Positions 11,976-23,620 of a DNA stretch of 64,000 bases are shown here, in pieces (the first letter of the stretch is position 1; the number at the start of each line of letters is the position of its first letter). The stretch lies in NCBI GenBank assembly GCA_964030785.1, contig OZ034972.1, positions 17,831,683-17,895,682 on the forward strand. The letters run 5' to 3'. Made by a program: the position numbers and the translations under genes. This stretch comes from Siderastrea siderea. Lineage: Eukaryota > Cnidaria > Anthozoa > Scleractinia > Rhizangiidae. The notes under the pieces were generated by a model. It ran no database searches. It was not told the origin of the DNA and saw only the letters and a list, made by a program, of their open reading frames with translations.

Positions 11976-13986
11976 GGGGCCGACCATTTAACTTTTGAGG
12001 GGGGGGGGGGGTGGATGATTTCTGGTCAGCAAGCTTTTTTTTTTCTAGCAACCTGGTGGGCAGGATATTTTTTTTCCTTCTAAATGCTCTGCTAGATTTT
12101 TTTTTTCCTCTTCATTTCTCTGCAGGATTTTTTTTTCCTCAAAAAAAAAAAAAAAAAAAGAGTTCTTACATTAGTTTTCAATTCCAGCTGGAGCTTTGTT
12201 CACAGACAAGACAACAAATAGATAAATCATAAGTGAAATGCATGGGCTTGAGTTTGTTTCATGGGATTATGAAAATCACTTACACTATCTTTTTTGTATG
12301 AGCTTACTAATTAGGGTTTGACATATTATGCCGGCATAATTTCGAGCATAATACTATAGGTGGAGCATCGAGCATAATGCCGGCATAATAGTGCTATTTG
12401 CCGGCATAATAGTGCCATTTTGTGACATAACAGTTATTTATTTTTTTAGAGCTACAACTGTCCATTTATTAAGTTAAAACTACAAAATTTCAAGCCATTT
12501 TAATGTTCTTCATGGTTCCCATTACTGCCGAGCACTGTAGGCTTGTTCCCAGTGTATCCTCAAGTGGGTTGGATCTTTAGGCCTGGTTACTCTCATTATG
12601 CCAGGCTTCTATAAAGGCCTTCCTGATTTTTATTTTCGCGCTTCAGGGGGTCCGGGAAAAATTTTTTTATGGCATAATTATATATCTCATTTTAAAATAT
12701 AAAAACATTGAAAATATAGATACATGTTACTGTTTACTTATTTATTTATTTATAGTTGACAACAAGAAAGGTTTGGATCTGTTTCTTTTTATACTGAATA
12801 TATATTATAATAAAGATATAATCTTATTTAAAAATATAAAAACATAGAAAAATATAGATACATGTTACTGTTATTTATTTACGGTTGACAACAAGAAAGG
12901 TTTGGATCTGTTTCTTTTTATACTGAATATGTTATAATAGAGATATATCTTATTTACAAATATTTAAACATAGAAAAATATAAATACATGTTATTTACGG
13001 TTGACAACAAGAATCATAGAATAGTTTCATAACAAGAATTAAGGATTTAACCAAGGTTTGAAATGGCAGAGGGTGGGGAATTTAAAAATTTCAGTGACCC
13101 AAAATAGTTGAAAATGTCAATCATTATAGCCCTTGGGTATGCCTGCACTCCCCCCATTGGGGCTAGACATTGATAGGTGCATTACTAAAACATCGCAAAA
13201 ATCAAAAATGGCAAAAATGTTATATGTTATAAATGTTATGTTACATGAAAATGCTTCAGTTAAAAAGATTAAAAATGAACAAATTATTTTTCTTTGTCTA
13301 ATAAAACTTGATTCTTTAAATAGAAAAATTTACCTCCATTACTGCTTGTGATATTATAAAGCTAACGAGTTTGGATACAGTACGAGCCAGCGAGCCAGAA
13401 ATCCCTAATCCCAATAAAAAGGCTAACCGCAAGCTACCTATAAAGGAACTGTAGGCTAACTGCAGTGCTAACTAGGTTAGCCAATGTGTAATTTAGGCTA
13501 ACCATAATGGCTTGCATGACTCCTATGACTCGCGAGCCTTGTGAACCGTGCAAGCCAGAAATCCCTTTATATCCCATTATATAGGGCTAACCGCAAGCTA
13601 CCTATTAAAGCTAATAACTGTAGGCTAACCGGAATGTTGTTTTGGCTAAACCAGAGTGTGACTTAGGCTAACTGGAGTGGCTCGCTGGCTCACAGATTGT
13701 CGGACCCTATAAAGCTAAGAATGCATTGCACATTCTGAACATAACCAACTCCAGAGTTTAAAGGGAGCAAGGGAAGAATGGTTGCAGTTTTGCTGGGATT
13801 TTGTAAAGTCCCCCTGGAATGATGAAATAGCTTTGCAACATTTTTTTTTCTTGCTTGCAGCAGTGCAAGAATTTTTTTTCTGTTTCATTTGTGCTGCATG
13901 CAATTTTTTTCTTCCGACAAGGGCTTGCAGGAAATTTTTTTTCGAAATCATCCACACCCCCCCTCAAGAGTTAAATGGTCGGCCCC
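11976..13986. mobile_element. PIF/Harbinger-like non-autonomous element, copy A
   Basis: Ends are ggggccgaccatttaac at the left and its inverse (gttaaatggtcggcccc) at the right, flanked by TAA on both sides (11973-11975 and 13987-13989). A 3-bp TWA duplication is typical of PIF/Harbinger elements. Length 2011 bp, no transposase frame. The interior is modular: T8-10 tracts with ctgcagga near both ends, gccggcataat words at 12330-12420, three units of about 125 bp (12690-13010), and two units of about 160 bp (13380-13700) with gctaaccgcaagctacct. It is almost identical to copy B at 37882-40820 and serves as the intact reference for it. The family assignment rests on the duplication and ends only. 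Confidence 0.85.
12690..13015. repeat. Three tandem units of about 125 bp inside copy A
   Basis: Each unit has catagaaaaatatagataca, then gttgacaacaagaa, with aggtttggatctgtttcttt in the first two. The third unit is shortened. The same triplet is present in copy B. Confidence 0.85.
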
Positions 13987-13989
13987 TAA

Positions 13990-15139
13990 CCATACAAAGA
14001 GGAACAGGTTTGAGTCAAATTGTTCACTGACATTTGTCCAGGATAGATAAGGTTAAATGATAACGAGATCGAGAACTGTGAAGTCTGAGTTGATTGATGA
14101 TAAAGATTGTGCACGTAACCGCAGCAGAAATCTAATCACGGACTTAGAAACCCGAGGATCCTTTCAGAAAACATCACTCTTTTAGGCGTCTTGGAACGTA
14201 ACATAAAACCGTCCAAACAGCAACACAGCTTGAGTGTTCCCCTATCTTGATCAATAGGTCAACCACACCATTTACCGGCACATTAACTTTTTGACAGTGT
14301 AATTAACGTTGAAACGGAAGTTATCAAGTGATAAGTATTTTTTGGCTGTTGAATGACTACAGTTTGGCTTCTCGTGCAGTCAACTTAATGTTGACTATAG
14401 ACTTTGACTGCCAACTTTAATTTTTATCAGCACAGCCCTGGTTGCTCTCACAAACAGTTTTTAGTCCCAGTTGAAGCCAGAACAAATCACGGCCTGGGGC
14501 CAATGAAAGCAGACAAGGAATGAAGTGTTTACTGACTCACCAGGTTGCTTCTTGTTTTAAGTTAAATCCATCAGGAATAGTATGAGCCCTTACAAACGAA
14601 CTTTGCATAAACAATGATCCTCCTTTGTGCATTTTGCAGCATTTACAAAGCTCCAACTGCAGCCCGGCATTAAAATACGAAACTGCGACTGAGATTACGA
14701 ACACTAATTCTTATCTTGCCGGGCGAACTCTTATTCCTCGTGCTCTCAAGTTTCAATTTGGCCAACAGCATGCTGCGTATCAAGACGACTGGCATAGCAA
14801 GTTCATAGGCATGCAGAAATCCAAACTTTAATTCAAACAGAATTCTAATCTTGATTTTTCTTACATAAGATGAAAACCTTGTCAGTTTATTACTAGGAAC
14901 GACGAACGTCAATCAAAATGATGTTTAAGGTTTCTAATTGGAAAACAGCGTGAAGGCCAAGTATCACTACAACTGGTGTGCGGCATGTTTTCATAGTTTG
15001 TCTGTTTATTCCTCTATTTTATTTAGTATTTTTTAATCAGCTGAACAATTTTGAACTTTGTCACATCTTCTCGAACTTGACTCTGGCAGGTTTGGGTTCT
15101 TCAAACAGAGTTATCGCTTTTGTAATTTTGAGTCAGTTT
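13990..15139 (+). other. Intron 5 stretch without recognised features
   Basis: No recognisable coding sequence or repeat border. Open frames at 14625-14831 (+) and 14670-14912 (-) overlap on opposite strands and show no known domain. Confidence 0.5.
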
Positions 15140-15147
15140 CTTTGAGG

Positions 15148-18100
15148 AGGGGAGAGGAACGGGCAGGTAAATATCTTATCTCCCTATTTTTAAACTCAAT
15201 TTTCTCCCTCCTCCCTAATTTTTTTGGCCGTTTCTCCCTCCTCCCTGATTTTTGACCTTTCTCCCTGATTCGTGCTTTAACGGGTTTATATTACTACGTA
15301 ATACTACACTTGCAGTCTAAATTCCTTCCAAAATTGTGACTTTACTAAAGAACTTTGTGCTCTTTGAAGACTTTGAATACCTACAGACTGCTAGATTTAA
15401 CATGTAGTACCAGCTTACCTATGAACACAGTTCAAGGCCAGCAAATTAATACATGGAAAATGAGAATTACTTTTGCATACTTTCTAGCAAAGCAACATCC
15501 CAAGGATTTGGTCGGTAAATTTGATAGTTTTCTAGTGCTTAAGCCGGTTTGCCTACATCGCAACTTTTTTGTTTGTGGCTGAACTAGAAATGTTTATTGC
15601 TTTTTAATTAGCGGGAAAAAGTTAGGATTTGTACATTAAAGCATCAAGGTAACGCAACATCAACCAGTAAACGAAATCCACAAAGATCTTAAAACGAAGA
15701 ATGTGTTAAGTACGATTACATTGGCAGTCAGTTTAGTTTACTAGTTTACTGACTTCCCTTCAAATTATTCTTATTAAGCAATTTGCAGTAGAATTATTTT
15801 TGCACAAAAAGGCTTCGGAGTTTTACGTGACACAGTGCCAAAAAGACATCCAGAGCATGTCAGTGTTTGAGAGACAGCCAAATTGCTATAAAGATCATTA
15901 AGTTGCTGTGTATTGTTTTACATTTCTGGGAACCTAATGGAAGCACCGAATCGGAAAGCATAACTCGTTTTATTGGTGACGCCTAAACAGACCTAAACAC
16001 ACATGTAGTGCCGAAAAGACAGAAAACTGGAAAGGCAAAACATTTCGCACTCACCATGGCCTTGCCCTTGACCCTGATCCTCGAGCCACACAGACCTCTA
16101 AAATCTCACGCTTTCACGAACACTAACTCAACGCCTCACGATTTTCCGATTTGACCTCTTGCCCTCACGGTCAATCAGAATATCTTGAAATGGCCAAACA
16201 ATGAAGCGAGAAATTCCCTAGCGACCTCTAACGAAAATTGTATACAGCGGGGGGGGGGGGGGGGGGGGGTGAACTTGTTAATCGCTCCTATAGGAATTGT
16301 GCGGCGGATGATCAGGGCCATCGTGACGTCACAGGCAGGTCAAGTTTGGAAGTTGAAATGGCTGTCAAATAATCACATCGCCAGAAGTCTTTCTCGGGTG
16401 ATCATTCAAAGAATTTGAAACAAAGGAATGAAAAGAGCCCAGATACCTAGTAACCTGTTAATGTAATTTCCGAAAATGCTGCATCTTTCACAAAACAAGC
16501 TGTTCAAGACACCAAAATATGCAGAACTTCAAGATCGATAAATTCGACTCCAAGAGAAAAATAAGACCTTGATATGATTTAAAAGTTTCGAGTGGCCGTT
16601 AAAATGAATCAGTATACATTCGCTAAAAAAATGATCAGTGGGTTTAAAGGCATTTTTCGAAGTTGACTACGTAGTGTGTTTACTCGCAAAAAGAAAGCTA
16701 ACATCTTTAAAATGTGAAGAATAATGCTCCAGTGTAGAGAAATTTTTATGTTCAAGCCATGTGCTGGGTTCGAAGTTATTAATGGGCCAGAGGACTTCCT
16801 TGTTTTCACTGAACCATCTCGTAAAAACCGACAAAGACGACAACATTTTCCCGCGGCAAAGCCAAACAAATGGTGCGTCGGCTTTCCCGCGAAATTTGTG
16901 CTGACGTCTGACATTACTCTTGTTGAATAATCATAAAAAACCACAGGCTAAAAAAAACGCAATTTTCCCAGGCTACTGATTGTCAAAATGTTCACAAGGA
17001 GCTGTAGTTACCAGAATGGTACTTAGTTTGACAGTTTTAAAATGCTGACCAGCTATTGCCAGATTAGTGTACTAATGGCAATTATCACAATTAAAGGTAA
17101 AGATCTTTTAAAATTAAGTGAAATGTGGCCGATTCATTTTACTTTTGAAACGGTCATCTCGGTCGTCTGTTGTGGATCATGTAGATGATCAAACTCTTTC
17201 TAAAGCAAATTGTAGCTTGGACAGGAAATTTAAAAGAAACTGAAGACATTGAGATTAAGTTGGACAAGACCACTGAACCCGATGGTGCTCTAATATATCT
17301 AAAAGTTTTCATAAAAATAGCAGTATCTATTTCCTCGGCCGTCCGCATGATTTGCTAGCTGATTTGCATTTTTATGTTGTTCTGCAAAGGTGAGTTTTAC
17401 ACGGGTTAAATGTTGTAGCAAAAATTTACTTAGTTCGATTACTTGTCCCCTAGCATTTAAGGATTATTCTTCTTTCTATATACAGAAGATGGAGGCAAAT
17501 TCTTTCAGAAAACTTTAAATTTAAAGTGCTAAACATACACTTTTAAGTTCGTCTTCCAGTCTACACAGCGAAACAATCGGACTGATCATTTTTTAGGTTG
17601 ACTCTATACCAGTGTTTTCAATTCGAATATTTTTCTTAAGTTATAGGCTATTCTCTAGCCTAGTTTCAAGTTCTGCTGTGAGGTTTAACTGAAATAAACA
17701 CACTTTTTTCGGTCGCGGACAATGACAACTTTCCCACTCATTCTGCGATCGCGAAGATTTAACGTGGCTCTTAAAACATTTTTTCCAGTATGGTTCAAAG
17801 GGTAAGATAAGAAGCCACTTACCTCTATCAAAAAAGAGATTCTAAATTTCTATTCCACAAGAAAACAAGCCCAGTTGAAAGCCGGACTAGCACAAAAAAA
17901 AAGTTTGTAGACCGAGCATCCAACAAGTTTACGAGCGCCATTTTTGAAACTCAGCAAAGTCGCGCGCTACTCTTGTCGTGACGTCACGATGGCCAAGATC
18001 ATCCGGACAAGAAATCGAGGAGTTCACCACCCCCCCTCCCTGATTGTATAACAAAAGAGACCATTCAAAATACCGCAAACACCTGAGCTTAAGGGCTCAA

Positions 18101-18352
18101 AATAGTCTTGGAGACCCTGAGTCCACCCAGTCTTCTCTCGATATAATTGTTTAACGGGGAACAGTACAGTACAGTTTCTTATATTAAGATCTATTTATGG
18201 CTTTAATGACTCATGTCATGTTTTTTAAGACATTCTCCCTTCTCCCTTTTCATGCTGGTTCTCCCGTCTCCCTATTTTTATGCGTCCTTTCTCCCTCCTC
18301 CCGCTACTTTTTGGGCTGTTTCTCCCTCCTCCCTAAACCGTTCCTCTCCCCT
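15148..18352. mobile_element. hAT-like element, 3.2 kb, with CTCCCT-rich ends
   Basis: The ends aggggagaggaacgg and ccgttcctctcccct are perfect 15-bp inverted repeats. They are flanked by CTTTGAGG (15140-15147) and CTTTGAGC (18353-18360), an 8-bp duplication with one mismatch, as hAT elements make. Inside both ends lie repeated ctccctcctccct words (15180-15270, 18232-18335). No transposase was recognised. A second inverted-repeat structure (16241-18050) is nested within. Confidence 0.75.
16241..18050. mobile_element. Nested inverted-repeat element with GATGATC...TGACGTCAC arms
   Basis: The left arm (16241-16335: tatacagc, a run of 21 G, gtgaac, cggatgatc, ggccatcgtgacgtcac) is matched in reverse by 17975-18050. 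The right arm contains the palindrome atcgtgacgtcacgat. Arms are about 80-95 bp and diverged. No target duplication could be fixed, so the borders are approximate. Confidence 0.6.
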
Positions 18353-18360
18353 CTTTGAGC

Positions 18361-20298
18361 TGAAAACGGATGTCGGAGCCATGGAAACGACATTCGAACC
18401 TACTATCCATTCCAGGTTTGTTTTCATTTTTGTTTTGTTTTTTTTGTAACTAAACGAATTTGGCAGCGTCAAAATCACAACTCGTTTCGTATCTCTGTTG
18501 ACTTAAGAGCGCTTCTGTTTATTTAGTTGCTTGTCTGTGTAAGCAGAACCTACTGAGATAGTATTATTTACATCGCCAAGAGTGACCTCTAAATCGCGCC
18601 ATATTCAGCGCGCGCACGCTACGTCTACGAGTCACACGCATGGTTGACTATCTGTTACTCTTTCTCCAACGCTGACTGAAATAAATTACTTTTCAATGAG
18701 ATAATTCTCAATATACAGACACAACCTATTAAGGGAGCCTGTTTTAAAACAAAATACAATAAAAATTAAAGATAACCCGAAAACAGTTTTCCAATCATCC
18801 TTTTCGTAAGTTTATTTTCTGAAAAAGAAAAGAAATATTCTAGCTATTGAAGATACGAGATAAGGTAGCTGAAGCACGTTTATGTGAATTCACGCTACAC
18901 TAAGAGAAAATTCCTTTCCTATAAACGAATAATACAGAGACAGATTGAATGAATAATGCATCCGATGTAAAACAGACCTTTCGTTTTCCATGGGAAGACA
19001 GGCAAAAATGTTCAAATTGCTTGCATTGGAGAGTTTAGCAACAACAGCAACAAGTGTAAGTTTCTGTTTTACAATCGTTTGTATACCAACTGTGTACATA
19101 TGCCTGAAGATGTAAATGATAGTTCGTAGTAACAGTGAGAGAAATGTGTGCGGTTAAGCGCGCAATAGAGAGTCGGTACTAACTTTGTACTTTAATAAAG
19201 AAACCCGTAACATAAATCTGTCATAAACGCTTTGGTCGCATGAACTTTCTTTCAAAATCGAAATATATCCTCATTCAAAATGAGTTACCAAAAACAGATG
19301 AGAATCGCAAATGAAGTTGTGGAACAAAAGGCATTTGACCCTAGTGAACTTTTTTTTTTGGCAAATGACGAAACAGCAAGAAAGCAAAGTGACAGGCGAA
19401 AGGGAAATGAGAGCGAGTTGTTCATATAGCGCGTTCTTTACATTAAGAGTGCAAATAAATGAATTTTTCTTTTACCTTGGTCACTTGTGATTTTGTAGTA
19501 GTGCCTGGAGCAACACTGGAGAGTTTCAACCTTATCTATCCACAAACCGGCCATGAATTTTACATTTGCTAGATCTTCAGAAGAGCGAAGTAATTAGACC
19601 TTATGACGTACACATCACTCTTCACTCCTAATACTACAACGCGTGCGCAAAACGCTAAGTAAATAACAACCAAACCGTGGATAATTGAGTTTCTAGTAAG
19701 TTCCATTTGTTACGATTGAGTTTCTTTTCTTACAGAAGATCAAGTCGTCCTTTTTAATAGAAGAGGCACGTTCACACACTTGAAACACTATCAATTCACG
19801 GTCCGTGACGGCCAACGCCGTAATTAAAACATGTGAGAAGATTTACTTCCACGGAAGAAAAATCTGAATGCTAAAATGTTAAAACATAATTAATGGCAAA
19901 TATCAAAGGTAAATCCTTTGTTTTCAAACATTCCTTCTTTTAAGGTACGTAATTCGGTTTCCCTCAACTGAAATATCTGAAATATTTCTGTCCAACAGTG
20001 TTTTGTACGTTTCGATTTGAGCAGAACATATCATCCAAAAAAAAGTACTACACGTGATATACGACCCTGAAGAAGAAAGGCTGTGCCTTTTGAAATGTTG
20101 GTAAAATATATGCAGTTTCCCTACCGTTTGATCAGCGTTGCTTTTTTTGTCGTATTTGGTTCTTTAGTTTTTGCTGGTTAGATCCTTTACTACAGAATCC
20201 GGTACTTTTATTTTGTTACGGTGGTCCGTGCAAAGTTTATTGTTACACGTAATATGTACACGTGACATGTAGACTGATACACGCGGAATGCCATTTCT
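18361..20298 (+). other. Intron 5 stretch without recognised features
   Basis: AT-rich; no coding or repeat border that I can support. It contains several isolated cgtgacg/tgacgtca-like words. Confidence 0.45.
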
Positions 20299-20307
20299 GT
20301 TTACCAG

Positions 20308-20425
20308 CGGTGTGCGACAAGTGCAGACTGCAGACTTCACATAATTTAACTAAACGTCACAAAGTCAGCAGGCCCTATAAGTCTACAGTTCTGCAAGTCT
20401 GCAAGTCTGCATTTGTCGCACACCA
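20308..20425. mobile_element. 118-bp MITE with 9-bp target duplication
   Basis: The ends cggtgtgcgacaagtgcaga and tctgcatttgtcgcacacca are inverted repeats with few mismatches. The flanks are GTTTACCAG (20299-20307) and GTTTACTAG (20426-20434). A 9-bp duplication suits Mutator-like (MULE) elements. Confidence 0.8.
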
Positions 20426-20434
20426 GTTTACTAG

Positions 20435-21185
20435 TCGACTCTACTCAATTGTTACTTTGGCGGACGTCCAAGAGACACCAAGAAACGAACTGAGATGTAC
20501 TTGGAATGAACTGAAAACAACAATGGATAAATATTTGCTTATAATGAACGGCAAGCAGCAACATTTTGGATAGATTTCGTGCAAGATTTTATGTTTACTG
20601 ATTTTGAACGCCACTGCACTGTGAGACTTTGAACAATTTAAACTTCATCTACTTAATATCAACGTGCAATTGATTTCTGGATTTAGACGAAGAATGTGTG
20701 AACGTTCACTTGTTTCGGCCAGAGATTCAAACCAGAGTGAGAAAATACAATTTGCGACTGAATTACGCAAAAAAAGGACGTTATGTTAATCTAGACCCTG
20801 GGCTTATTGAGTCCAAGTGAATTATTACATGTATTTCTGATCTGTTATGCAGTGTTTTAAACTATTTAACAAAACACTGTTAGAAATATATATGCAACTT
20901 TGTATTCCTTAAAACTTGAGCAATTTTAATTCGTTAGCGCAATAAATTGTCACAACTGTAACTGCGCGCACGTGCTGTTTATGTTTTCCTGGAAAACTAG
21001 GATCGAGGATCGGGGATCGGGAGAAATAGCAATAAAGTAAAAGAAAAAATACTTTTGGGCCAGTTTAAACACCTTATAAGTCTGAAGTCCAGTTTAACAG
21101 TTTAAAATGTAAAGACTCTCTGGCGACCCAATTTTTAAGTCACTCCTTATTTTTTACACTCAAATCTACTGTACATCCTCATGGC
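20435..21185 (+). other. Intron 5 stretch without recognised features
   Basis: No gene or repeat border recognised. Near 20999-21030 a ggatcgaggatcggggatcg run is mirrored by ctcgatccttgatcctcgat near 23069-23090, possibly the two ends of another roughly 2.1-kb element. Confidence 0.4.

Positions 21186-21280
<95 letters not shown>
21186..21280. repeat. (TAA)n microsatellite, about 31 units
   Basis: Uninterrupted TAA repeat of about 95 bp. Confidence 0.98.
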
Positions 21281-21317
21281 GGGCTGGTGAAACAAAATTC
21301 ATACAAAGCTTTTAATC

Positions 21318-21388
21318 ACGAAAAAATTTCCTGCAGGAAAAAAATTGCCCACTCCACCCCCTCAAAAATATAATGGTCCATCCCTTAG
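21318..21388. mobile_element. Right-end fragment related to the PIF/Harbinger-like family
   Basis: Reads aatttcctgcaggaaaaaaa, then cccctcaaaaatataatgg and tccatccctta: a diverged version of the right ends at 13960-13986 and 40790-40820. The left end is missing, apparently replaced by the TAA repeat. Confidence 0.55.
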
Positions 21389-22052
21389 CTTATTGGAGGG
21401 GGGTGAATAGGTCTACGGATCGGCGGATTTTGCAAACACTTTTGGCCGGGTTTTGGATTTAGAGTAAGATTTTAACGGATTTGCTGATCCTGCAATCCCA
21501 GTGGATCGCGGTTTTATTCATTAGCCTGGATTTTGGATTTTGCTTGATATATAGTTCGGATCGTGGATCTCAACTCCCTCCAGAAACGCTTTGTCTCTGC
21601 AGAGAGGTGCAGCTCACTTGATGTGGATGTCAAACATAATAAGGAAAGAGTAGCGTCCCTGGGTCGTTGCTTGCGTGATTAAGGCATTATGTAAAACCCA
21701 CAGCCACATCTCTCTCATACTTGAAATTTTTATTTTCAGCTCTGGAAAGGTAAGGGGGAGAAGGTTCTCCGTTCTATTGACTTCAGCAGTGATGCCAAGT
21801 ATTAAGCTAGTGGCTTTATCTTAGGGTCATAGAAATAGGAATCTGCCTTATGGACAAGGTAGGAAAATCGGAGTTGCTCCGAACTCGTCCCCGCCCCCTC
21901 CAACAGAGCGTCTATCGGTTATCTCCTCTACGGAGTTCCCCCGGGATTGGATACTGGGTCGGCTTTTGTCAATCACTTGGAATAATCGTTTTCGCTGTCT
22001 TTTTGTTTGCTGTTTCTGCTAGTGATTTCAAGACTTTTAAAACGAAGTACGT
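21389..22052 (+). other. Intron 5 stretch with repeated ggatttt words
   Basis: From 21415 to 21570 the words cggatttt and tggattt recur in an irregular manner (a degenerate simple repeat). Nothing coding was recognised. Confidence 0.45.
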
Positions 22053-22178
22053 TTGTCTTCGTAATTGATTTTAAGGCTTACTAAAGTATGTCTATTGAGT
22101 TTTGTGTCATCTTGTCTTCATAATTGATTTTAAGGCTTACTAAAGTATGTCTATTGAGTTTTGTGTCATCTTGTCTTG
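22053..22178. repeat. Direct duplication, two units of about 61 bp
   Basis: The stretch starting cttcgtaattgattttaagg is followed at once by a near-identical copy (one or two changes), ending tttgtgtcatcttgtctt. Confidence 0.9.
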
Positions 22179-23399
22179 CGCATGGAACGGTTAATTCAGA
22201 TATTCAGGGGTCTTTTTTAATAAAGGCTTAACTATTCTCGTGAAATAAATCTGTACGGATTCGGATTTGAGCAAATAATTTTGCAGATCGTCAGTTTTGG
22301 GCCGATTCTAAACAAGAAATTATTTTCATCCGCAGTTCATGATTTCCCTCTTTCATTTTAAGTTCAACAGAACATGAACTTTAATATTGTCTAAATGACG
22401 TGTAGAGGAAAGCAATTGGCATATTTTATTTTCTCACTGTCACTGATGGTTGCAAAATTGAGACACCCCACGGTTTTGCTGAACACCCACAAGCTACTTC
22501 GGGAATAACACACTAGAATAATAACAACACGAGAACAACAATAGGAGGAGAGTCACGAAACGTTACAAGTTCTACTTCCTAGTATAGGGTCATAAATCTA
22601 ACCCATCAGGTCTCTTATTAGTAATAGTCTGTCCCAATTGAGTCGGGCTGTAACATTTTCACTGAAATTCATCCACAGTCTGCTCCGCATAATTATTTGC
22701 TATGATCTTGCAGGGTAGTCCTCATGAGCATTATTCATAAATGAAACTTTCCAAGTGATCTCGCGTATCGCTTGAGAAAACAGTGAATACATACACTGTC
22801 AGAATGTCGCTTTTATAGCTCGCAAAATAAAATAAATACTTATGATAAACACTTCTACAATAGATCCCTGATAAGTATTATAGTCCTGTAAGAAAATTTC
22901 CTCTAATTCTATTTTCACGACTTTTTTAATTGGGTTCGCCAGAGAGTCTTAAAATTTTAAACTGTTAAACTGGACTTCGGATTTTTAAGCCGTTAAACTG
23001 GTGCAAGAGTATTATTATTATTTTTTTTAAATTATCATTTTTTTTCTCCCTGACCCTGATCCCCGCTCCTCGATCCTTGATCCTCGATCCTTTATCCCCG
23101 ATCCCACTTTTCCGGGGAACCGCTGTTTATCGACTCTGTCAAGAGGTCCACAGCCTTCAACATCTGCTTTCGTGATATAAGTCTTGATAACAGTAAGAAC
23201 CTGACCAGAAAGGCTGCTAACGGGCTAAAATGGTAAAATTTTAAAGTCAAGTTATGCCCTGGAAGTGTATTCCTGGGAGCTCAGACTGAGTATAGCTAGT
23301 TAATTATGACAAACTGGAGCAGTTAAAAGAGCAGTCAAAAAGCAGTTTTCAATGGGCAGTCTTTCAACAGGAAATACCAGTCATTCCTGAATGTCTCCC
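22179..23399 (+). other. Intron 5 stretch, nothing firm
   Basis: Contains the C/T-rich segment 23041-23110 (ctgatccccgctcctcgatc), possibly an inverted partner of 20999-21030, and the words cagagagtcttaaaatttta and actggacttc, which invert 21065-21130. Together these suggest a decayed element of about 21.0-23.1 kb. Confidence 0.45.
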
Positions 23400-23620
23400 T
23401 CAAATGACCTTTGACTGCAGTTTGACCGCTTCTTCACTGCAGAATAGCTGACTGCAAAATAGCTGCACTATGGCTGTCTTACAGTCAACTGAAATTGAAA
23501 GAACTATAGTCAAACTTCAACAGTCAAATAACTGACTGCAGAATAGCTGCGTTATGGCTGTCTTTTGAAGTCCGACAACACTAAGTCAAAAATTGAAAGA
23601 ACTACAGTCAAACTCCAACA
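23400..23620. repeat. Imperfect tandem repeat, about 110-bp unit, two copies
   Basis: The block gactgcaaaatagctgcact, then atggctgtctt, then attgaaagaactatagtcaa, recurs about 110 bp later (gactgcagaatagctgcgtt, then attgaaagaactacagtcaa). Confidence 0.8.
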
